Positions 23,552 through 36,678 of a stretch of DNA of 64,000 bases are shown piece after piece. How positions within the stretch are numbered: the first letter of the stretch is position 1; every line of letters starts with the position of its first letter. The stretch is from positions 41,994,408 through 42,058,407 of the forward strand of contig JAJKFL010000003.1 in assembly GCA_021186555.1 (NCBI GenBank). The letters are read 5' to 3'. Below the pieces are notes generated by a model. It was not told the DNA's origin. It searched no databases and saw only the letters and a program-made list of their open reading frames with translations. A program made the translations under genes and the position numbers. The stretch comes from Reticulitermes speratus. Lineage: Eukaryota; Arthropoda; Insecta; Blattodea; Rhinotermitidae.

Positions 23552-24755
23552 GGTTAGCGACAATTGCTTGCAATACATTAGTACACCGGAAGTGGATCAG
23601 AGACAACTGCTTGCAATACATCAGTAAACTTGTAGTGGATCAGAGACAAATACTTGTAATATACCAGTAAACTTGTAGTGGATTAGAGACAACTGCTTGT
23701 AATATATCAGTAAACTTGTAGTGGATTAGAGACAAATGCTTGTAATATATCAGTAAACTTGTAGTGGATTAGAGACAAATGCTTGTAATATATCAATAAA
23801 CTTGTAGTGGATTAGAGACAACTGCTTGTAATACATCAGTAAACTTGTAGTGGATTAGAGACAAATGCTTGTAATATATCAGTAAACTTGTAGTGGATTA
23901 GAGACAAATGCTTGTAATATATCAGTAAACTTGTAGTGGATTAGAGACAAATGCTTGTAATATATCAATAAACTTGTAGTGGATTAGAGACAAATGCTTG
24001 TAATATATCAGTAAACTTGTAGTGGATTAGAGACAAATGCTTGTAATATATCAATAAACTTGTAGTGGATTAGAGACAAATGCTTGTAATATATCAGTAA
24101 ACTCGTAGTGGATTAGAGACAAATGCTTGTAATATATCAATAAACTTGTAGGGATTAGAGACAAATGCTTGTAATATATCAATAAACTTGTAGTGGATTA
24201 GAGACAAATGCTTGTAATATATCAGTAAACTTGTAGTGGATTAGAGACAAATGCTTGTAATATATCAATAAACTTGTAGTGGATTAGAGACAAATGCTTG
24301 TAATATATCAATAAACTTGTAGTGGATTAGAGACAAATGCTTGTAATATATCAATAAACTTGTAGTGGATTAGAGACAAATGCTTGTAATATATCAATAA
24401 ACTTGCAGTGGATTAGAGACAAATGCTTGTAATATATCAGTAAACTTGTAGTGGATTAGAGACAACTGCTTGCAATATGTTAATAAACTTGTTGGTTACA
24501 GAAAAAAAAACTGCTTTCAATATATCAATACACTTGAAGTGGCTTACAGGTAACTGCTTTCAATATGTCAATGCACTTGGAAGTGGGTTACAGACAACTG
24601 CTTTCAATATATCACTACGCTTCAAATTTGTTACAGAAAAGTTCTTTTAATATACCAGTAAACTTGAAGTGAGTTACAAATAACTGCTTGCAATATATTT
24701 ACACCCTGGAAGTGTGTTGACGACTGCTTGCAACGTATCAATACAATTCAATTGT
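23552..24755. repeat. 43-bp satellite array, 28 units
   Basis: The unit reads GGATTAGAGACAAATGCTTG followed by TAATATATCAGTAAACTTGT and AGT. I count 28 occurrences of the TGCTTG-type anchor. Units 5 to 21 are nearly identical, differing mainly by an A/G choice in ATCAGTAAAC versus ATCAATAAAC. Units 1-4 and 22-28 are progressively diverged. The G/A variants do not follow a strict higher-order period. One unit near 24147 lacks two bases (TAGGGATT). No spacers and no ORF. Confidence 0.97.
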
Positions 24756-25635
24756 CATCTCCTTTTCTCCGAAACGTCTAACATTTGCGAAGGAAAGATC
24801 AACTTAGCACAGTCAAACTTGTGACGTTCAGGTCAGGAAACACCCCCAATTTTATGGAAGAAAGGTTTTTATGTTAACTGGACGCAAAGACGAGCATGGC
24901 GACAGCGTTCCGCCCACTTCCACCTTTCTTCATTTCATCACCTCAGGAATATTTGGTGAAGGGCACAATTTATGAGGTTTCTCATGACACAGATTATTCT
25001 CCCCTCTTATTACTTCCGTCTTAATACAAAATATTTATTCTCCTTTGTATTGTGTTTCGTATACACCCTCAGTTTATGCTCCTAATATATTTGTATAATA
25101 GATGGTATAAAAAGTGACTTGTGGCAAGAATTCCTCTTTTTTTTATTATTATTAAAAAAGAGCTTTATTAATTCTATTCACTGTGTAATACAATTTGACA
25201 ATATCAGCTGTACCACTAAACCAGCTGCAGTCCCATCACATGAGAGGTCAAGCCCCTCCTTTAGACCTAGGTTCCAATTACTTGAACGGTCGTTGTAGTA
25301 GTGAAAAAGTTGAAAGCATATAGAAAACACTACCATCCAAGAATTCCTCTTCTGCCGTAAGGACACACTGGACTTCATGCAGCCCTTGCAGGGGGAGAGA
25401 GCACCTAATGCTTCTTGGCAGTGTAACACATTACACGTCGTGTAAAGACAATACCACTACCACCAACTGGGGTAGGGAATATTCGAGTACAGTTTTGAAG
25501 TTCAGAATTTTACTTCTTCTTTCATGCACAGTTACATTTATACATAGTACTATATACACTACGTCATAAGTCAAACAATAACAAAGTGCAAATACAGGCA
25601 CGAAAATTAAGTAATTTTATTTTAATAATTAATCG
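24756..25635. other. No recognised gene
   Basis: Includes a T run and ATTATT tract at 25135-25158. The 83-codon minus ORF at 25178-25429 has no recognised motif. Confidence 0.45.
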
Positions 25636-25639
25636 TAGT

Positions 25640-25935
25640 AAAGGTGAAGTACAATATATGACAGTGCCTATGCGGGCACAGCAAGAAGGCGGAAGTATAG
25701 CTCCAACCATTTCGCAACCTCAGCGCTAGGAGTGCTGGACAGCACCACGCTCCGATCGCTTTATCCCCAGGAAAGACCCTGCACCAATTGTACAGTTCGT
25801 TGGGTGAGCCTCGGGGTCTTTCCAGATAGACACGGAAGATCCCGGGACCTCCATTGCGTTGCGAGTCGCTATACCGAATATTCTATTCTGGCCGCCAATT
25901 AATCCTAGCATATAAGGATACAAGCATCTTTGCAT
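25640..25935 (-). mobile_element. Interspersed SINE-like repeat, family 6
   Basis: On the minus strand the translation through GAGSFLGIKRSERGAVQHS, then a stop-rich stretch with MVGAILPPS, reproduces the phrase order SFPGVKRPGREADHSPPS...EVKNAWSYTSTPP. I know this as a spurious protein that recurs in many animal gene sets and marks a high-copy short repeat. A second copy in the other orientation is at 49335-49540. No tRNA-like boxes could be assigned here with confidence. Confidence 0.6.
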
Positions 25936-26334
25936 TTCTACCCCTTATACGCTATTATTACGTCACACAATTAATAAATAAGAGTGTACTGCCAACTTTA
26001 AACGTACTTTTAACCATCTAAAGCCCAGCTGTTTTTATATGAACCATTTTCTGTATCGTTAAGGAACTCATTAGGCATACTAATGTAAGTTTTGTGTGAT
26101 TCTAAAAATATAATTCCCTGAAAGGAATAATCCGACTAGTCTTTTTAATAGAGACGACATATCTTCTCTGTGAGGCGGGAACTCAAGTTCTTCTCACTAT
26201 TCTTAGTACACTAACAAACAAAATTTTTAAAATTAAAATAAATACGTCCTCTTTATATACAAATATCACAATTACTTCGAATAGTGCAAGGTGATTAAGC
26301 AAGAAAAGGGAATACGTGACAAACTAATACCTCT

Positions 26335-26700
26335 ACCTCATTTACTACAAGCATCAGACAGCTGGGCCCTAACTAAAGAGGAAAATCTAATTTAATCCGT
26401 CGAAATGAGGTTCCGAACGACTTTTACAAGGAAAAGGGCAGCGGATCATGCCAGAAACAAATTAAACATGAAACAAACATATCATATGCCTCACACCCCA
26501 GAAAAATAATTAAATATGAAATAAGATGGTTTCACCACCTGAACAGAATGCATGAAAGCACATTGGTGAAAATATATCACCAATCTGCAACGAAAGGCGG
26601 CAGAAGCAGCAGATAAAGAATATATAACATACAGAAGGACCAGGTATGAGTTTGACACTGGAGTCGGGACACTGTAACACGACTAATCTTAGTAAATGAT
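26335..26700 (+). pseudogene. LINE ORF2 C-terminal fragment
   Basis: The plus-strand frame from about 26341 reads LLQASDSWALTKEENLI, stop, SVEMRFRTTFTRKRAADHAR, and then IIKYEIRWFHHLNRMHESTL with VKIYHQSATKGGRSSR. This follows the order LLYGSESWALTKEEE...AVEMRFLRS...RADHVRN...YEIRWFGHVNRM...KGRRSRGRPRKRW of a non-LTR element distinct from the YGCETWSL family at 12.5 kb. Stops occur at several points and the RPRKRW end is lost. Confidence 0.8.
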
Positions 26701-26704
26701 ATTT

Positions 26705-29455
26705 ATGGTCATCATAAAATATCAGATATTTAGGCATCTTTGATGTACTATCAATATGTAATGTGTCTATTGATAAGATTTAAGGTCAATGGTAAAATGA
26801 ATGGTTCAGCTTTCAAGTATGTCAGCTACCAAATTAATAATACGTTAGGTCTTTTGTTTCAACTTGCAGGGCGACGTTCATTAAGGCTACAAGGTATTTA
26901 GTGTTTGGAAAGGCGAATAATATGCGACTCTTCGAGATCTATTTTAACCTTTCGGCTTACATAATACTGTACGACACGGTGAAATTTGAAGTCACTTGCC
27001 GTGTTCAGTGTTTTAAACTTTTAGTGTACTTTACAGGGCAAAATGCAAATAACCCATATGAAACAGGAAAAAAACGGCACAATAGCTATTCTTTGTACAA
27101 AAACTTACTTCTAGGCAGTTATGTTTGCCCTTGTTCCCACTGTTGAGAGCATCCTTTCCAGGTATGCTCACATTCACAGCGTACTTATTACGGCAATATT
27201 AATATCAATGTGTCCCTCAGCAGCTATAACATGCCGGCCAGTAAGTAAGCTTATAATTCATACACACTGGATGCTTTATTTTCAAATCGATTAAGAACAG
27301 TTCAGAACTAACTATACAGCTATCACACTACTTTTCCACAGAGTGTCCGCCACAATGGAGACATTTATCACATCGTAGTACGAGCTTTCATACTCCCTGT
27401 TGACATAAACCAGTGTCCTCTGTTATCATCCACTGTGCCACAACTCTTCCCACCTCGCAATCATATTTAAATTTATGGCTTTTAAGATTAGCTTCAGCGT
27501 TGGAAACAGATGATAATCGCTCGGCGACGAATTCCCCTGATATAATCAAAATAATTTTCGGCTTTTCAATTACCAAATTACAGGCCACGTAAATTTATTT
27601 TCTGACCGACCCTCGTATATAAGGGTGGATCAGTTGTCTGTGGTAACCGCAGTTACAGGCGGAATGCGACTTTAATGGTTATTCCAACAGCTAACTGAAG
27701 TTTTACTAATATACATGCATTAAAACTACGAATGAAAAAATGCTGATATTTAAAAGTTTTCGTCATTCCACACTACATTAGGCGCAGTGCACGTTATGTG
27801 GACACATTCAGGCTGAGTTTTAAAACAGCTTGTCAGTGTCATAAAAACCACTCAATTTAGAGGACTCAACACAAAGTCCCCTAACGTGCGTCAAATACAC
27901 TGCAGGTAATGAAATGGCCGAAACACAATCTTCAGTGTCACAGACCGTGACTAAACATGAATAGAAGCTCTTGCTACATCATATATGAGGTGGTGAAATG
28001 TTTCGCTAAAAATTAATATTTTGTTACGGACAACTTGAAAGCGATTAAAAAATTGTTAAAATTACATTCACACTGGAATTCGCGTCACGTTTTTATAAAG
28101 TAACAAACTTTTTACCATCACAATACAATACATCAAACATCACATCAATTATCCATGCTAAGGCACTTGATATTAATCCCAATGTGTTGTATGTTGTTGT
28201 TCAAAAATATGAATAATTTGTTAAAATTCTAAGTGATTTGAACCCATTGCGAATTAGTGATTTTATTGTAAAAGCACAGTTTAAGTATTGTTTAGTGTCT
28301 AATGGTACGTGGTTTACACAATACACTACCTCAGTTTAATGTAAGGTGGTTCCCTTATCTTTAAAAATTCACAGGTTTCAAAATCCTTTCTCTTGGCATC
28401 GATGTCAAGCTATCTATAAAAAAAAAAACTTAACTTATGAAATTAGTTTTCAGTATAGCGGAACGAACGTTATTGCAACACATTAGAGCTATATCACAGA
28501 AAAAAAACTTTTTTCTTTTTTTGGCGACTGTGACAAACTTCAACTCTGACTTCATATAATCTCTCCAAATCCAGAATGTACACAGAGACTTTACATGCCA
28601 GTAAAACACGTCAGGCTCTTCCTGTCCGTTCAACCACAGCGGATCGCTTGTGGCACTGACAAAGTAATGCCGGAAGACTGTTCAGTCTAACACAAAGAAA
28701 TCACTTTAACTCTAAGTAGAGGTCGCTTTTAAACTTCAGTGTGATTGATTAGGTATTGTTTGTATTTGAAGTTAACCAGGAAGCAGTTAAGAGATTCCCC
28801 GAAGCAAATTTAATTCTGCCCAATCAAGGCAGGAGTTACGGCGTCACATGATTGGGTAAGGGTTGGAAATTCCCGTCCTTGTGAAGAATGTGCATGTCTA
28901 CAAAAATGTTCACTTTATCAAACTGGATAACACAAATCAAGATATTTTGTACATTTATAATTACATAAACTTCAGTTATCCAACTACAGCTTCTATCAGC
29001 ATAAAGCAGTACTTTGGAACAGACCCAAATACCTGCAAATAATACAAAATGCGAGGTTTGAGGTTTTCACAGTTGTATAACTGGCGATTCCCGTCTTCGT
29101 TACGCCGCGTCGCTGCTAAAGTGGTTCCAAACATTCCGAGGAAACTTGTCGCCTTTGTCTTCGAGGGCTCAAGGCCCTTGAATAAAAGATCTCCCTAAAC
29201 CATACGTGGAAATCGGTGACAATAATATTAGAAGAGTGAGAAAAGTTGAAATTTATGAACAAGCATCACAATGTCAGTACTGTAAGTACATTATCTCAGA
29301 TAATAAAGTGGGGGTTGATACGGACATAAATTTACAACAGAATGGCTGTCAATGTTCAAACACGCTTATGTAATCAAAAAGTCTCAGATAACATAAGAAA
29401 CCCCCACACCACAGTGTATGGAATTATAAAATACAGTAGTAAGGAGTAAACACTT
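26705..29455. other. No recognised gene or element
   Basis: AT-rich throughout. Poly(A) runs near 28420-28430 and 28500-28507. Longest ORF is 81 codons. Confidence 0.5.
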
Positions 29456-29459
29456 AGGA

Positions 29460-29720
29460 GAAAGTGGAAGAAAGAACTGGAAGCCGTTCACATTAGGTTT
29501 CTACGACAGAGAGTCAGTTTTAAAAAATAGTAATCATAAAGAAACATGTGAGACAAACACAAAAAATTGAACGTTTAAAATAGTGCGAATGAAGCAGGAC
29601 ACTTGCAAAAATTTGACGATAACACAGGTCTGTACAGCGAATGAAGTCAAATGGAATAACAGAACTGACAAAACACTGGAAGGAAGACTTAGTGGACGAC
29701 TAATAAAAATAGAGAGATAG
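29460..29720 (+). pseudogene. LINE ORF2 C-terminal fragment, heavily decayed
   Basis: The plus-strand frames together give KWKKELEAVHIRFLRQRVSF, stops, then EAGHLQKFDDNTG and a frameshifted WNNRTDKTLEGRLSGR. This parallels the LINE tail RLEAVHMRFLRPL.G....DHVERMPPERL...GRR..GR. At least three stops and one or two frameshifts. The reading requires frame changes, so confidence is moderate. Confidence 0.5.
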
Positions 29721-29724
29721 ATTA

Positions 29725-32485
29725 CAATAATAGGGAATTAAGTCTAATTCTGCATAGTTCTTACTGATCATTGCAGTTTAGGGTACGAATAATATGAATA
29801 CAAGTTCTCTTATGTTAGGAAATGAGATTATACTTCAGGATATTTTCATTTTCAAACAACATCAACAATGCTCGAATGTCAGACGTGATTCTGCAGTCAG
29901 TAAGGCACACCACGAAACATGTGTCACGCATTCCATATCGTTACTGTCTACCGTACGTTCGTGTAAAGACAAAACACGAACACATATAGCGTACAAGTGC
30001 TGGATACATTTTTAAATGTGTTAACAGACAATGCGGTAAATAGGGTGACGATGCAAAACTCTGAGACCGTATGAAAGAAATCTGCAGATTTCGTAATCTC
30101 TACGAATAAGAATTATAAACGGAAAAGAAACATAGATTTATAGATTAGCAACTTTTAACCATTTTAACTTCACTCTATACATCAAAGTATTTCAGACAGG
30201 GGAAACAATTTCTTCCGACATATCCTGTCTAATAATCGTTCTTATATATCTTCGGTTTCAAAATGGCTATTTAACCAGCAACAGCCATAATATTCTCTCA
30301 ACTTCGAGAATGAGAAAATAAACCGAAGATAAATATGTGGGACATTTAAAGGTAAATTTACGGGAAAGGAAATACAATTCTTACATTATCATAATATACA
30401 CTACGTATACCAAAACACCGCATTTTTATACCGTCGATTCTATATTACAGATCAGTTACTACCAATCAACGCAAAATTACGACATGAAAATACTGTAACT
30501 CTTGCGACGATTATTACTATTATTTATTATTATTATTATTATTATTATGGTTATGATTGACCTACACGTAAGAAACTAAAAGGATCAAAATGTAAGAAAA
30601 TACTGTAACTCGTAATGCACGAATGTAATGACGGTACTGCGAGCAGTTACTAAAATGCTACTTGAACGCCATCTACACGAGTATAGTTGAACCTCATCGA
30701 GGACTCTGAGCGTCGATTCGTATTTCCCAGCGTCGTTGGTAGAGTGCACTTCTGTAGCTGTTCACGGTTAGAATCGATAGTAATGACGTCACAGCTTACG
30801 TTTCCCCAGCGGCAGGGGAGAAGAATGTTGAACTCCACGTCGTTAGAAGGGCTGCTTTATAAATCAAAATATTTACAGTACAGGAATCAAATTACTGATC
30901 TAAGCACAAGGTTATATCGTATGTTATGTTTATACAGACAGCGTTCACAAAACATTAACACAGCAAATTAATTTCTTGGCTGCTAGGCTCATCACAGACG
31001 ATGAGAAGCTTCCATGGACCATTTTGTCGATCCTTACAGCCTCTCAGCATATCTTAGTTGGCAATTTCTCCACGAGATGGCAATTGTAGGTAAAATACTG
31101 AACTACCACTAAATATCGTGCGTGTGTGTGTGTGTGTGTGTTGTGTGGTGGCGTGAGTGCATACATCTGCACACCGTGCAGGAAGTATTACAGTTATGTG
31201 TAGCGTCGAATATTGGCCAACAGGTTTAACAAATCGAGAAAAGCATATTGTGTAGATCTTGAATAAACAGAACATTATAGTCGGGAAATCGTAAGGACAA
31301 TTATCACTTTGAAGACTTACACGAAGATAGTATTAAAATTAATCTTAAAGAAACGCGGTACGAATGTGTGAACGGGGATTCGTCAGCTTTGTGATAATTA
31401 CAGACTAGTGGCGAGATGCAGTGGACATGGCAAATAAATTTATTATTCCAAAAAAGGGGGAGGGGGGAATCTTCAATAAGAAAGTGACTATTAGCTCCGA
31501 AAGACGTACTAAGTGCAGTTCAAACTGTTAGATCCTTAAAGCTTTAAAGCTTAAAATAACCTGTATATCACCAGCGTCAAGTTTCAAAATCTCCACACTT
31601 CCCACACGTGGTATATTGATGAACTTCATAGAATTTGCGGCCAAAAAAACGACCATTTCTCTAAATATCACTAATAGATTGGTGTTTGTAATGAAGACAT
31701 TGTATGCTCTCAGTGAGGTAGAAACTGAAGTTTTGATACAGTTTAGATATATATACTATATATTCAATAGCGTTAATTTATTTTCTCTGTAATTATTATT
31801 CACAATAACAAATAAGGTTCACATGAAGTTTTCTTTCAACAGTTTCTACGGCAGGCTATCAGCGCCAACATTTCAAAGAAACGACTCCTTAGAAGTTGCC
31901 GAAACATAACTTCCGCACAGGCGGAACAGACATCTTCCTAATTCTCCATCATTCGTGTTATCGTCACTTCTACAGGCATATTATAAAATTAAAAATTATG
32001 TGTGTATTTTTATGATTTTAAAGATTGTAGACGTGACCCTCAAATAAAATTCAATTTCACATTATATGTGGATATACGCCTACCAAATTTTCATAATCGA
32101 AGCATAGTTTTGGGATTTTATAAACCGAAAAGAAATTTCAGGACCATACATCAATTGACAAAATTTTTGAACTCAGATATACCGTATTTTAAATGTATAT
32201 TGAAATGTTTATTGCTATTTGGAAGGATATAGGATACTACTGGATAAATATTAAAATTTAAAGTCTTGTAAGTGTGAAAGTAATTTTGATTTTTGTCTTA
32301 ACTTCCCTTTAAATGGCACATTACGTAAAGCAGTCCTTATGCACGACGCCACAAAGAGCATACTGCCCTGTGCGTATTAGAGGCACCGCTCCACGCATTC
32401 CCTCGGCTCCACATCGGGTTCAATGATCAGTTTCAGGCCCCCGGACTGCATTCCCCTAGGTCAAAGATCTAAAGTAACTCACTTG
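29725..32485. other. Microsatellites only
   Basis: An (ATT)n tract at 30513-30548 and a (GT)n tract at about 31118-31146. No gene-like ORF. The region 30650-30840 is less AT-rich but carries no recognised motif. Confidence 0.55.
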
Positions 32486-32489
32486 ATAT

Positions 32490-32606
32490 GTGACTGGGTG
32501 GGCACCACAGTCGGTCTGAATGCCGTGGTTAAGAGAAGAAACCGCTGCCTGGAGTCAAAGTCCGTTCGTCCATGCCACAGCCAACCAACTGATCAAGAAC
32601 TGTCGT
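32490..32606 (-). mobile_element. tRNA-derived SINE relic, family 5
   Basis: The minus strand has an A-box-like TTGATCAGTTGGTTGGCTG followed by a degraded B box GGACTTTGACTCCAGGC and the family body TTTCTTCTCTTAACCACGG and GTGGTGCCCACCCAG. Order and spacing match the copy at 22480-22645, with more changes. Confidence 0.5.
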
Positions 32607-32609
32607 AAC

Positions 32610-33465
32610 AGTAACTACTGTAACGCAATAACTCGTGGTGTCTTATTTTTTAAGTGCATGCCTGTGGATAAGAGATGAATAATGAATCATGATAAGGAAA
32701 CCCCAAGAAAACTTCTACTGCGGACATAAAGAGAGTGCAGCTCATGATGTAAACCCGCATCGTCATCATTAGCATCCAGTTTATCAAATCATTTGATGAC
32801 GACGCAAGGTAAGAACTACTGAATCCTTCTGCCGCAATTTACAGTTCTCCTGCTGCCGATATTCTTCTATTTATTTGCGTCGGCGGTATTATCAGCACCC
32901 TGGTCACGTGAGCAAGCAGCGGCAGCAACAGGTCCCTTGTCGCACGCCGCTGTTGAGACGGGACCTCAAAGTCTGCAGTAAAAGAGACGTTCCACTTCAT
33001 TCCGACCATACACTGTGACAATCGATTGTTTCCAATTCGATCCAGTCGCTTTTCCACTACAAACGTTTCTCCTTAACTAGTACGTTGTCATTACATTGTC
33101 AGTATCGGCCATTTATGAATTAGTATACATATATGAGTGAACAACTTTGTTCAAGTTACCTGAACCAACTGGACGTGAGTTTCTAAAATAATAACTTGCA
33201 TTAATGAAAATAATAGAAAATGTAGGCATTTGTAAGCAAACTAGGAAATGTCCGCCGAACCTAACACTACTGGCGCTTTCGCGCTGTTATTGTCCCACTT
33301 GTGCGGGGTTTCACTCACGTATATGGATTATATAACGAATTGGTCGTAGTGAATTTCGCATGACGTGTGTCTCGTTCCGTTCGTTCCCCGTAATATAAAC
33401 AACTTTGAATACATTTTCCTTCGTATTGTACTGCATTCCGACATATTCGGTTTAGTTTTAGTAGC
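32610..33465. other. No recognised feature
   Basis: No supported ORF, repeat or tRNA-like promoter. Confidence 0.45.
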
Positions 33466-33472
33466 GTACAGT

Positions 33473-33967
33473 GCTGTAGACCCTCGAATTAACGGACCTC
33501 TTACGTACGGATTTCGGATATAACGTACGAAATCTGTTGGTTCCGAAATTTTCGTCCGCAATGGGTATATGCGAAATTAGCAGTCTTGGCTGTTAATTAG
33601 CGAAATGGCCGCTACGTGGCGGACACGGACGCGCTCTCAGTCTTTGCTGACACTCGCGTGGAGGCAGTAGTGTATTGCTCTTTGCACAACCTGGATTGTG
33701 GATTTATTATATTTACCTGAAATTTATTAATTTCCAATTAACGGTGGCTTCCAGACAAAGTGATAGTGATAACAGGGCAGTTGTGTACAGCATTATGTGT
33801 ATGCATTAGTGTTATACGAGTATATGCAGTACTGTATTACTGTTTTGGCGACTTTTTATGCTATCTATATATATATATATATACATAGTTCGGAAGTACC
33901 GGACAATCGGCATTATCGAATCACCCGCTGGCCCTGTTAGTCCATTCATTCGAGAGTCTACAGTATT
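33473..33967. mobile_element. Pogo/Tigger-like non-autonomous DNA transposon
   Basis: The left end CTGTAGACCCTCGAATTAAC (from 33473) and the complement of the right end, CTGTAGACTCTCGAATGAAT (ending at 33965), agree at most positions over about 25 bases. TA follows the right end. GACCCTCGAATTAACGGAC and the repeated ...ATAACGTACG words just inside are typical of pogo/Tigger ends. The roughly 490-bp interior contains no transposase, so it is a deleted or MITE-like copy. A (TA)n tract sits at about 33865-33883. Confidence 0.55.
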
Positions 33968-33969
33968 TC

Positions 33970-35320
33970 AAAAGTAGGCTACTTTTGCCTCTCAGTAGGT
34001 CTATACCGAATAATATGGACATCAGTATGCTTCCAAATATTTTTATACGCCAAGATCAGCGCCATAACTGCATTTAGGAAAACAACACAATTACTTGTTC
34101 TTCCTTTAATGTACTAGGCCCCCTGTATCACACCGATTCACAACTGATTTTGGCAATTTATAGAACTCATTGCAATGTGTACCGGCCTATCGCGAGGTTC
34201 ATATCGTGTTTATATATTAGTCGAGCTTCTTCTACCATTTTGTTTAAGGGTGAAACAAAAGAAGAATGGTCCTAGTGTCTAAACATAACAAAGTGAAGGT
34301 ACATAAAACAGTAGATAGAAGTCTCTACTCGCATTCAGTCTCGGCAAATGTATACATACATTCAAGTTCCTGCAGCTGTGTAGCCGTGACGTAATACGTT
34401 TAACATGCAGAGATTTAATTTCATGTACTAATCTTAGACTCAAAAAATCCGACAAAAGTCCTACGAAAATAGACTTATAGACAGAAAGTATGAAGGACAT
34501 GCCCAGATCTTCGGACGATTAACGCCATCTCTCAGACACTTCGAGTAACTACTTCATCTGTGTGAATAACATACACATATGCAATCAAAACTGCCCCTTA
34601 TTACCTTACGCATTCCTTCGGACATCACAGCGTGGTTTCGACCTACCTAGGGCAACAGACGGCGACGTGGGCATATAGCCTTGTCCTCTGTGTTAACGAA
34701 CCTCTCAGTGCCACTGTTCGTGCGGGCATTAGACTTAACGGCTTTTGTAATCAGTGACGTCATATCTATCAATAAGAAATAAAACTAGCGTCTTTCACAT
34801 GCAACTGTACAATATTTTAGCTCGCAGTGCCAGAACGAACACGACAGTTCGTAGTGCAAGCACTCGGCTGCAAATGCCGAACGAATGAATGAATGTCTGC
34901 ATCAGAAAGACAGTACCGCCTCTTCATTCTTCACTTCGGGAAATATGCGCACAGCGTATAACAGTCTGGTGCGATGGCTCTGTTATTGCCCGCAGCTCCC
35001 AATTCACGAATGCTAACTGTCGATTCCGTTTTTTAAGTAAAGCAAAACTCATAATTTTAAGCAAAACACTAACACACACCAGTATTTTAAATGTATCTGT
35101 ACCCTTTTACACAATACCTACGACTAAGATTCCGTCATATCTTAGAAACAGAATCACAGCCTATTAGGCTTGGATATGCGCTGTTGCTAAATTACGCAGA
35201 ATGCTTACAGTGAACGGCGAAGGTGAAGAACCGTATTTTAAAGGATCATTACATTAAAGGAATAAAATTTATCTGCGATACAGTCTGCACGTGACAAAGA
35301 CTTCGTACGGTTTTTATGGT
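33970..35320. other. No recognised feature
   Basis: ORFs at 34279-34500 and 34889-35167 have no domain motifs or paired splice sites. Confidence 0.45.
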
Positions 35321-35325
35321 CAGAT

Positions 35326-35610
35326 AATGCGTACACCTGCCGATCCCAGTGGCCGTGCTGTCTAAGGCGTGGGTCTTCGGCCGCTCGCTTACTAGGAACG
35401 TGGGTTCGAATCCCACCGGGGGCATGGATGTCTGTCTCTTGTGAGTGTTGTGTGTTGTCAGGTAGAGGTCTCTGCGACGAGCTGGTCACTCGTCCAGAGG
35501 AGTCCTACCGACTGTGGTGTGTCTAATGTGTGTGACCATGAAACCTCGACGAAACGAGGAGGCCCAGGCCCGTATAAGGCTGTCGAGCCATAAAAAAAAT
35601 GCGTAAACCT
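35326..35610 (+). mobile_element. tRNA-derived SINE, family 1, full copy with target duplication
   Basis: Element body 35339-35597. The head carries the A-box region CAGTGGCCGTGCTGTCTAAG at 35347-35366, and the B box GTGGGTTCGAATCCCACC is at about 35400-35417. The body is shared with the inverse copy at 4144-4399 (GTCTCTTGTGAGTGTTGTG). The tail is eight A residues (35592-35599). Flanks AATGCGTACACCT (35326-35338) and AATGCGTAAACCT (35598-35610) are a 13-bp target duplication with one mismatch, sharing two A with the tail. The head resembles class II tRNA genes, such as tRNA-Leu, by its TGGCCGnGnnGTCTAAGG. Confidence 0.92.
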
Positions 35611-35611
35611 A

Positions 35612-36675
35612 TGTACGTCGGCGATGCATTCAGAAATGCATATAGGTCTTCACCTAAAGTTTTCATTATTTACATTTGTCAGATTTAACCACATTAAAAT
35701 TGCTGAAAACTTTATCGTAAATTTCCCAAGTATCAAATTCCACTAAGCTTCGTTCAGCGGTTCTTGGACTGTGAGTCACTCAGCGGCCGCTCCATCAGAC
35801 GTGCAGCATCGGACATTGCTGGGCAAGAACTTCAAACAGCATATAATACTCTGTTCACCACGTGACAAGCAGTCTCACAGATGAAGGAGGTCATTTCCAA
35901 CACCTAGCTTAACACCTTCAAGTTGTATTATACACTATACTTTCTGAATGCGGAAATATAAAGCCGTTACGCTTGCCGTGCATTTGGGTGAGGTTTTCAA
36001 TTGAACTCCCTGCACTAATTAGTACACTGAATACCATAAAGGAAAAATGAATTGTAACTTAGAAACAGTAATAAAGAACGCACTGGCTCAGCAAAATATC
36101 GTTATCATTTGAGTATACCAATCTTACAAGTAATGTCTCCCTGCAAAGAATATCGTAATGCAGGGCATTACTCAAAAATTACTTTTACAAAGCTTTATCG
36201 TGAAACAAATTTAAAACGGAGCCATCTCATATTTCTTTACTTGCATTATAAATTGAAAGTCGTCAGCACTTTTATTCCAGACTGCGTGGCGTAGCTAGTG
36301 ATTGACCTATTCCCTAATCTGTACGCGCCTCATTTAACACATCACGTTACTCTCTCGAACAAAATACAATGGCGCGTAAGAAAAAAATGACCTTTCTAAA
36401 GTCACTCACACTTAAATGTGTCATTTTTATACACAGAAAAGGAGATAAAGGAGAATATATAATAGGAATTAATTAAATTTGCAGTTAATATTCACAAATC
36501 TAAAGCTTTAAAGCCTGTTCCATTAGCAGGCACTGTGGCTCATGGCCACTTCCACATCACTTGTCGTTCTTTGGACCGAGTCTGACGAAGTTTTCAGGCT
36601 TCAGACACATTTAAATGCAAGCCACTCGCGACTCAAAAGGCACGACAAGTGAATGTTGGTATATAGCATAGTTTA
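35612..36675. other. No recognised feature
   Basis: No supported gene or repeat. Confidence 0.45.
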
Positions 36676-36678
36676 TGA

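Noticed and set aside
23552-24755. CRISPR-like appearance of regularly repeated 43-bp units
   Set aside because: The units are directly adjacent with no unique spacers, and the context is animal DNA. It is a satellite.
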